Made by a program: the position numbers and the translations under genes
Source: Lepiota brunneoincarnata
Taxonomy: Eukaryota > Basidiomycota > Agaricomycetes > Agaricales > Agaricaceae
Reading direction: 5' to 3'
DNA: 64,000 nucleotides
Assembly: GCA_023014365.1 (NCBI GenBank)
Contig: JAEBUN010000001.1
Location: 2,790,001 to 2,854,000 of the forward strand
Notes under the pieces: model-generated
What the model saw: the letters and a program-made list of their open reading frames with translations, nothing else
Told to the model about the DNA's origin: nothing
Database searches by the model: none
Part shown: positions 59,003-64,000 of the stretch, piece after piece
Numbering within the stretch: position 1 is the first letter of the stretch
How the letters are laid out: each line of letters starts with the position of its first letter

Positions 59003-59924
59003 TGGGCCCCTTTATGTGCTGTGACCGAGGCTCCTTCCCGGCCGACTCACTTCCGAGTGTGGCAGGCTAAGCTGGGAAGGTACCCTCGAATAGTCTAGTG
59101 TACATATGGGTGGCACATAGGAAGATGCTAGGCGATCATTGCATGTATATTCGCGGTGCAATCACCATTTCTCGGAATATTCTGGGGGCGAGAAGCCCAT
59201 TGTCGTAGCAGAGGGAACTGTTTAATCCAGACTCCGGTTATCGGGAAACCTCCTTTCCCAAGAGTCAGGGTTGGACTCATTTAAACACAATGGTAACAGC
59301 CGCCTTAATGGCTCTGGCATCTAGCTCTGGGATACCCAGCGGAGGTTGGCTATAGCTGTCAGTGGGTGACCAGTCTTTTACACCAATTGTATTGCACTCA
59401 ATCTGAGTCGCGCTTCGGTAAGGATGCCCTCCACGACTGCGACGCTGATCCAATTCCGAATACAAAATGCCGGGAATATCCCTACACTCCCCCTATCCTA
59501 CACATATGCACTTACTTCCACATAACACGCCGTAAAGCGTCAACCGGGATGATCTATTTTAAGCGTGGTGGCTCCAGCCCGCCCTTCTCCCCTTGACCTT
59601 TTGTTTTGTATCGAGAAAGGATATACGAGAACAGGAAAGTAGTTACAAAGGGAGAGATTCGATAAATAGTAAAGCGCAAGCAGAGTCGGTTAACGCTGAC
59701 AAGTTAACTAGAATCTCATATATAAATACATCAAATTATCCTCGCCGGGCGCCCATAATCCATATATACAAAACCCAGCTACCCACACCCAATATGAATC
59801 CCTGTACCAGCCCATCAAGCGATACCCCAATCAACCAGTCTCTTTCTTTTGATTTCGACTTCGAAGCCCCATGATATCAACAATAAAAAAAAGACCATCA
59901 CCAGTCCAACGAAAAGTTGTTCAA
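59003..59924. other. Convergent 3' region, no gene
   Basis: Lies between the 58169 membrane-protein gene and GH20 copy 2. The last 30-40 bp before the GH20 stop resemble the same flank of copy 1 (shared CATCACAAGCATTAGGACGC reaching into both 3' ends). Confidence 0.5.
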
Positions 59925-62060
59925 TCACGCGTCAACATCACAAGCATTAGGACGCAAAGCACACCACTGGGGTTGCAGAGGAATCGCACGAACGCCACGT
60001 TGGACGAATCGGTAGGCGACATCGTGCAGCCTTGGTAGTGCAGTCTTCACATCACCTCCAGGTCCCGACCAAAAGAGTTCTGCAGAGGCGGCTGCACGCG
60101 GCCAAGCGATGGGATCCATGTTGGACGGGCCTGTTTGTTCAGTCCAAAGTAGCTGTTGTCCTATACAACAGTTTGAACTATAGAAAAAACTTGACAGGGA
60201 TGTTCATGACATACCACCCAACACCAATTTGGCTTGTTCAGCAGTCAGTCCAGCAGTAGGATTGAAGGAGTACGCCTTTTGCCAGGTCTTAAAGGGATCA
60301 CACCAACTGTTACCGTTGATGTTATTACCAGCCCAGCCACCGCCTCCACAATCAAGGTAGAAGTAATCAGAAGCAGCATGGATGAGTCGGAATCCTTTCT
60401 GGGCAACAGCAGCGACGTGCTCCGATGAAATCCAAACCCTAAGCACGATGAATGCACGGAACACCAGGGTAAAAAAAAACGAAGACGCACAATACAATTG
60501 TATCGTTTCTCAATGTAACCTGATGCTCGAGAGCCATCTCTGTCCGCAAGATAAGTGTATCACCTTCGGTTAATGATATCACACACACCTTCCCAAACAG
60601 CAGGTGTCTTCCCGATCTGAGCGAGAGCCGAGTGTGATGCCTGCGTGAAAGTGTCCAGCGCTTGCTCAAGGGTCTTGTTTTGAGACCCTGTAAATTCCGG
60701 ATCAGACTCGAATCCATCGTGCTCAAGCACGATGCCTACCAAGGTCTCTTTGGGTTTCAGTATCACTGGCGTAGCAGTTTTGGTTGATCTCATCACCACC
60801 AGTACTGAAGAGCTTGGACGGGAACATCTTAGCAGCGGCCGTCAGCATCCGCACGGTGAAATCGGTCGTGGCAGGACTGGCGAGGCGAAGTTGGCCAGCA
60901 GGAGGTTCTGAGCGGAAACGATGGGCATCCTAGACCACTCTCCCGAAATAAAGACGTACCATTAGCGAATTTGGCCCAAGGGGTAGCCTCAGGACAAGCA
61001 ACATGTTCAGGATGAGACTTATGAATCACAGATGTATGTCCGGGGGTATCAATCTCGACCATAACGTCGATCCCGCGCTTTATAAACCCTTTTTTAAGCT
61101 CTGCCAGTAAAAAGAGTGGGTCAAAAAAAAAAACTTACTGCAGCGGCGTAGTCGACGATATCCTTGACATTATCCTTGGTATACACCTGTTCGGATGAAT
61201 ATGCTCCATTCTTAGCCAGATCCTCAAATCCAGGGATGATGAGGGGGAAAGACTGAGAATCAACGATGTGCCAGTGGAGATGATTAATCTATAAGACTAT
61301 GTCAGCAACGATTGATAGAAAAAAAATGAGTGAGAACAACAGAACCTTGACCCAGCTCATCGCGTCGAGAGTACGTTTGATATCTGCAACGGGGAAGCTG
61401 AACATAAGGCGTAAGTAGATTTGCTACCAGTGTGCATAAACGACCTTACTAGTTGCGAGAAGTATCCAACATAAATCCACGGTATGGACTACAATGCCCT
61501 GTGAATACATAAATAAAATAAAATAAAAAGAGACTCACATAGGCCGGTGAATCTTGAATACTAATCGGTGCCAGGAGCGTATATGTCACACCATCCAGAT
61601 CATACCACAATTGCCCAAATGTTGTCAAACCCCTAAACAATCCCAATGTCGAACTCGCACTCAACACCGCATCCCCACCATCCCCAGGAATATTCAGCGT
61701 ATATCCCTCGATCTTGGACCCCAACGGTTGCATCGCCTCTTCGCTGATACTCTTCACAGTCGCATCAGGATTCAAACGCAGTGTGAGCGAGCGGAGAGTA
61801 CGAGCAGAGCGGATGGCAGTGGCGGAGGAGGCTCCGCGGTCAGGCACCAGAGCCTGCAGCTTGTCATTTTTGAGGGATGCAGAGGCGCGTGAGATTGCAT
61901 CGGTGAGGTCCTTGGGGGACTGCCGGATCCCAGAGAGCTTGATGGAGAAGTTGGGTGCGAGACGCAAGGGTGTTGTGCCAGTTGTGAGATTCTGTGGTCT
62001 AGGCCATATTGCGAGGACTGGAGAGAGGAGGAGGAAGGTGCAGAGGAGTCGGAGATACAT
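59925..62060 (-). CDS. Beta-N-acetylhexosaminidase, GH20 (copy 2)
   Basis: Close paralogue of copy 1, with the same exon layout and motif order. The ATG at 62058-62060 opens MYLRLLCTFLLLSPVLAIWP; then LRLAPNFSIKLSG, STLGLFRGLTTFGQLWYDL, GFMLDTSRN, VEIDTPGHTSVIHKSHPEHV, catalytic STGGDEINQNCYASD, WEGMALEH-like VTLRNDTIVL, VWISSEHVAAVAQKGFRLIH, SDYFYLDCGGGGWAGNNING, WTEQTGPSNMDPIAWPRAAA and SAELFWSGPGGD. It ends QWCALRPNACDVDA-stop. The barrel motifs and catalytic Asp-Glu are kept and the frames are intact, so it should be active. Copies 1 and 2 share introns, which indicates DNA-level duplication rather than retroposition. Confidence 0.94.
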
Positions 62061-63449
62061 ATATCAAAGTGTCAAGTGGGCTCATTTGGGGCTCGAAAAG
62101 ACGCGATATTTTATATGGTGACCCGGCCCATTGGGAGAGAGGGAGCGTCATGCGATCCCACATCCAACAATAGTTCTTATCAGGTCATGTGAACTCTCTC
62201 TCTGACCGACCGCCATGCGCACCGCAACGCGATCATGCGTGCTCTACAGGGCCCCACGTCGGAGGAAGGCAATTATAACCAGCGATTGGTCGCAGGTCGC
62301 CGAATGGGTTGGTTCGAATCCTTGTTCTGTACAAGTCAATTTCCAATAGTCTGCAGCCCTCTTTCACACGGTCCGCAGAACCCCTCCCACAGGTCACCGA
62401 GCAGCAAGTACGTGTACAGAGCCAGTTATGCCAGCAAGCCGACCAGAATCATATCATACGAGCAATGGCTGGGCCAGCAAGGGTCGCAGGTGAAGATCAA
62501 AATCACAGATCATCTTCCAAGTAATACAAAAACAATAAATACCGGCCCAATATTGTGTTGGCTACGACTACTATTGTGAGGAAAACAACAGGACCAGAAG
62601 GGGGTTACGACGCCGGGGACGACTGGTTGGAGAAACATTGTGGGTCCACGAGTTTCATTAGGTCCTGCAACAACACTTGTAGATTTCTTGCATCCCTTCC
62701 CATGTAAATATACAGCCACTCCATGGTGGCGTCTGAGGGGTGCCGGTGAACTGAAATATAGCTACCGGGTGTGTACAACTGGTGAGCAGTGGTACGGCGT
62801 AGTGAAGACTGCTTCCAAAAAACAGGCGATGCGATGTGTGGCATATTGTCTTTGTCCAGACAAGTCCGCACCCGCTACTTACCAGGTTGACGACTGGGCA
62901 ACAATAGGCGACAACCGAACAGGTGCCTTTTATTGTGCAAATGATCCGCACTAGACACTCAATTCCAAATTACCTCTCCCTTCGCCAACCCTCACAACCC
63001 AAAACGAGAAAGGTCCGATACCAAAGGAGTGCAGGAAGCATCGACAATGTCAGCACAAACAAAGCGTAGTCCCAATAATACCTACATACGACGAGTTACT
63101 ATAGATCTCCCCAATCTCATACCCATCGAAAAAGAAGCGACCCGTAGCGTCCAGAATAGCTCGGCGGTTCTGGACCAGACTTACCCAAGTACTATATTCC
63201 TGATACCCACCACAAACACCCAAGAGTCACACAAAAATCCATGAAAACCACTGATTATTCTCTCGTCAACAGCCAGCTAAATATACATGATTTAACGTAT
63301 GATTATAAATATTTGAATCCACATAGTGGCCAGCGGATTGCCTTGCATCCGTCGAAATTCATTTTTTGAGTTCTACTCTAAAATGAACCAGATAACGAAC
63401 CCGCATCACTCCACAACCCAATCACTAACCAAGAGAAATCACACGATCT
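62061..63449. other. 1.4-kb spacer between GH20 copies 2 and 3, no recognised gene
   Basis: It holds the copy-2 promoter. Overlapping frames on both strands at 62600-62955 (for example plus WYGVVKTASKKQAMRCVAYC) have no family match I can name and no clear splice partners. Confidence 0.4.
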
Positions 63450-64000
63450 TCAGCTTGGACTGCACCCACTGGCCTCCAAGTCCTCCGAATGCAAAGCACA
63501 CCAGTGGGGCTGCAAAGCAATCGCGCTAACATTGCGTTGCACAAATCGATATCTAAGATCGTGTAACCTTCGGAGTGCGTCCGTCGCAGTTGGTCTTGGA
63601 ACTCCCTGACCAGAACACCTCTGCAGAGACCGCTGCACGCGGCCACGCTATGGAATCCAAATTAGACGGGTCAGTTTGTTCGGTCCAAAGTAGTTGTTGT
63701 CCTACGCAACAATTTGAGCTACAACACATTAATGGCGGAGTGTGATGACATACCACCCAGCACGAAGTTTGCGACTTGGTTGGCATCCAGCCCAGCGGCA
63801 GGGTCGAAGGAGTACGCTTTTTTCCAAGTCTTGAAGGGATCACACCAACTTTTGTCTTGGGAAGCCAGTCCAATCGCCAGCCCCACAGTCAAGGTAGAAG
63901 TAGTCAGCGGCAGCGTGGATGAGCCGATAACCTTTCTGAACAACAGAGGTAACATCGTTCTGTGAACCCTTAACCCTAAAAGGTATTGAGTCTGCCGAAA
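63450..64000 (-). CDS. Beta-N-acetylhexosaminidase, GH20 (copy 3, C-terminal part; 5' end beyond window)
   Basis: Only the C-terminal portion is present: SSVVQKGYRLIHAAADYFYL, DCGAGDWTG, then SWCDPFKTWKKAYSFDPAAG, LDANQVANFVLGG, an intron, QQLLWTEQTDPSNLDSIAWP, RAAVSAEVFWSG, and after a frame step RPTATDALRRLHDLRYRFVQ and RNVSAIALQPHWCALHSEDL to the stop at 63450. It is clearly more diverged from copies 1 and 2 than they are from each other, and has a different C-terminal tail (EASGCSPS). Two single extra bases, at 63604-63606 and 63862-63863, interrupt the frame. They may be sequence errors like those elsewhere in the window or early decay. The catalytic residues lie outside the window. Confidence 0.82.

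Overview
This window is nuclear DNA of a filamentous basidiomycete, most likely an Agaricomycete. Genes are densely packed and cut by many short introns, mostly 45-75 nt, with GT..AG ends and CTRAY-like branch sites. The housekeeping set is fungal: MSP1, ALG11, CDC43, NOT2 and SUN-like SLP1 types. There are no operons, no bacterial features and no CRISPR array. I cannot name the genus from sequence alone. All gene models were built by hand-splicing conserved reading frames, so distal start exons are the weakest points.

Layout. 0-8 kb: a TDT-family anion/dicarboxylate transporter cut by the left edge, an HIT nucleotide hydrolase divergent from a 2-oxoglutarate/Fe(II) oxygenase, snRNP SmG, and a PRMT3-type arginine methyltransferase. 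8-14 kb: two small uncharacterised genes, CCDC25, and divergent from it the splicing factor RBM25. 14-20 kb: a GH37 trehalase and the mitochondrial AAA+ extractase MSP1. 20-26 kb: a single-pass stalked membrane protein with lesions, a 2.9-kb stretch with no recognisable gene, and a small single-pass membrane protein. 26-35 kb: ALG11, an FMN-dependent alpha-hydroxy-acid dehydrogenase with an unusually long intron, and an MFS sugar transporter. 35-40 kb: two doubtful small genes and the ER SUN-like protein SLP1/SUCO. 42-53 kb: geranylgeranyltransferase-I beta, NOT2, a serine-rich two-TM protein and an Ent3-type epsin. 54-64 kb: three same-strand GH20 beta-N-acetylhexosaminidase copies, the last cut by the right edge, with an intronless multi-pass membrane protein and an unrecognised small gene between the first two.

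How the genes work together. Several encode general machinery: pre-mRNA processing and mRNA decay (SmG, RBM25, NOT2), N-glycan assembly (ALG11), prenylation (CDC43), membrane-protein quality control (MSP1, SLP1) and trafficking (Ent3). The accessory theme is carbohydrate use: trehalase, a sugar transporter and the hexosaminidase cluster, which fits chitin-oligomer turnover.

I did not find a convincing new molecular system. The points most worth checking are the hexosaminidase tandem array, a 7-nt micro-exon that completes the iron-binding HxD motif of the oxygenase, a GC-AG intron behind a 13-nt first exon in NOT2, two or three small multi-exon genes that simple ORF calling would miss, and a recurrent pattern of single extra bases in conserved genes. 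That pattern points to residual sequencing insertions rather than gene decay.
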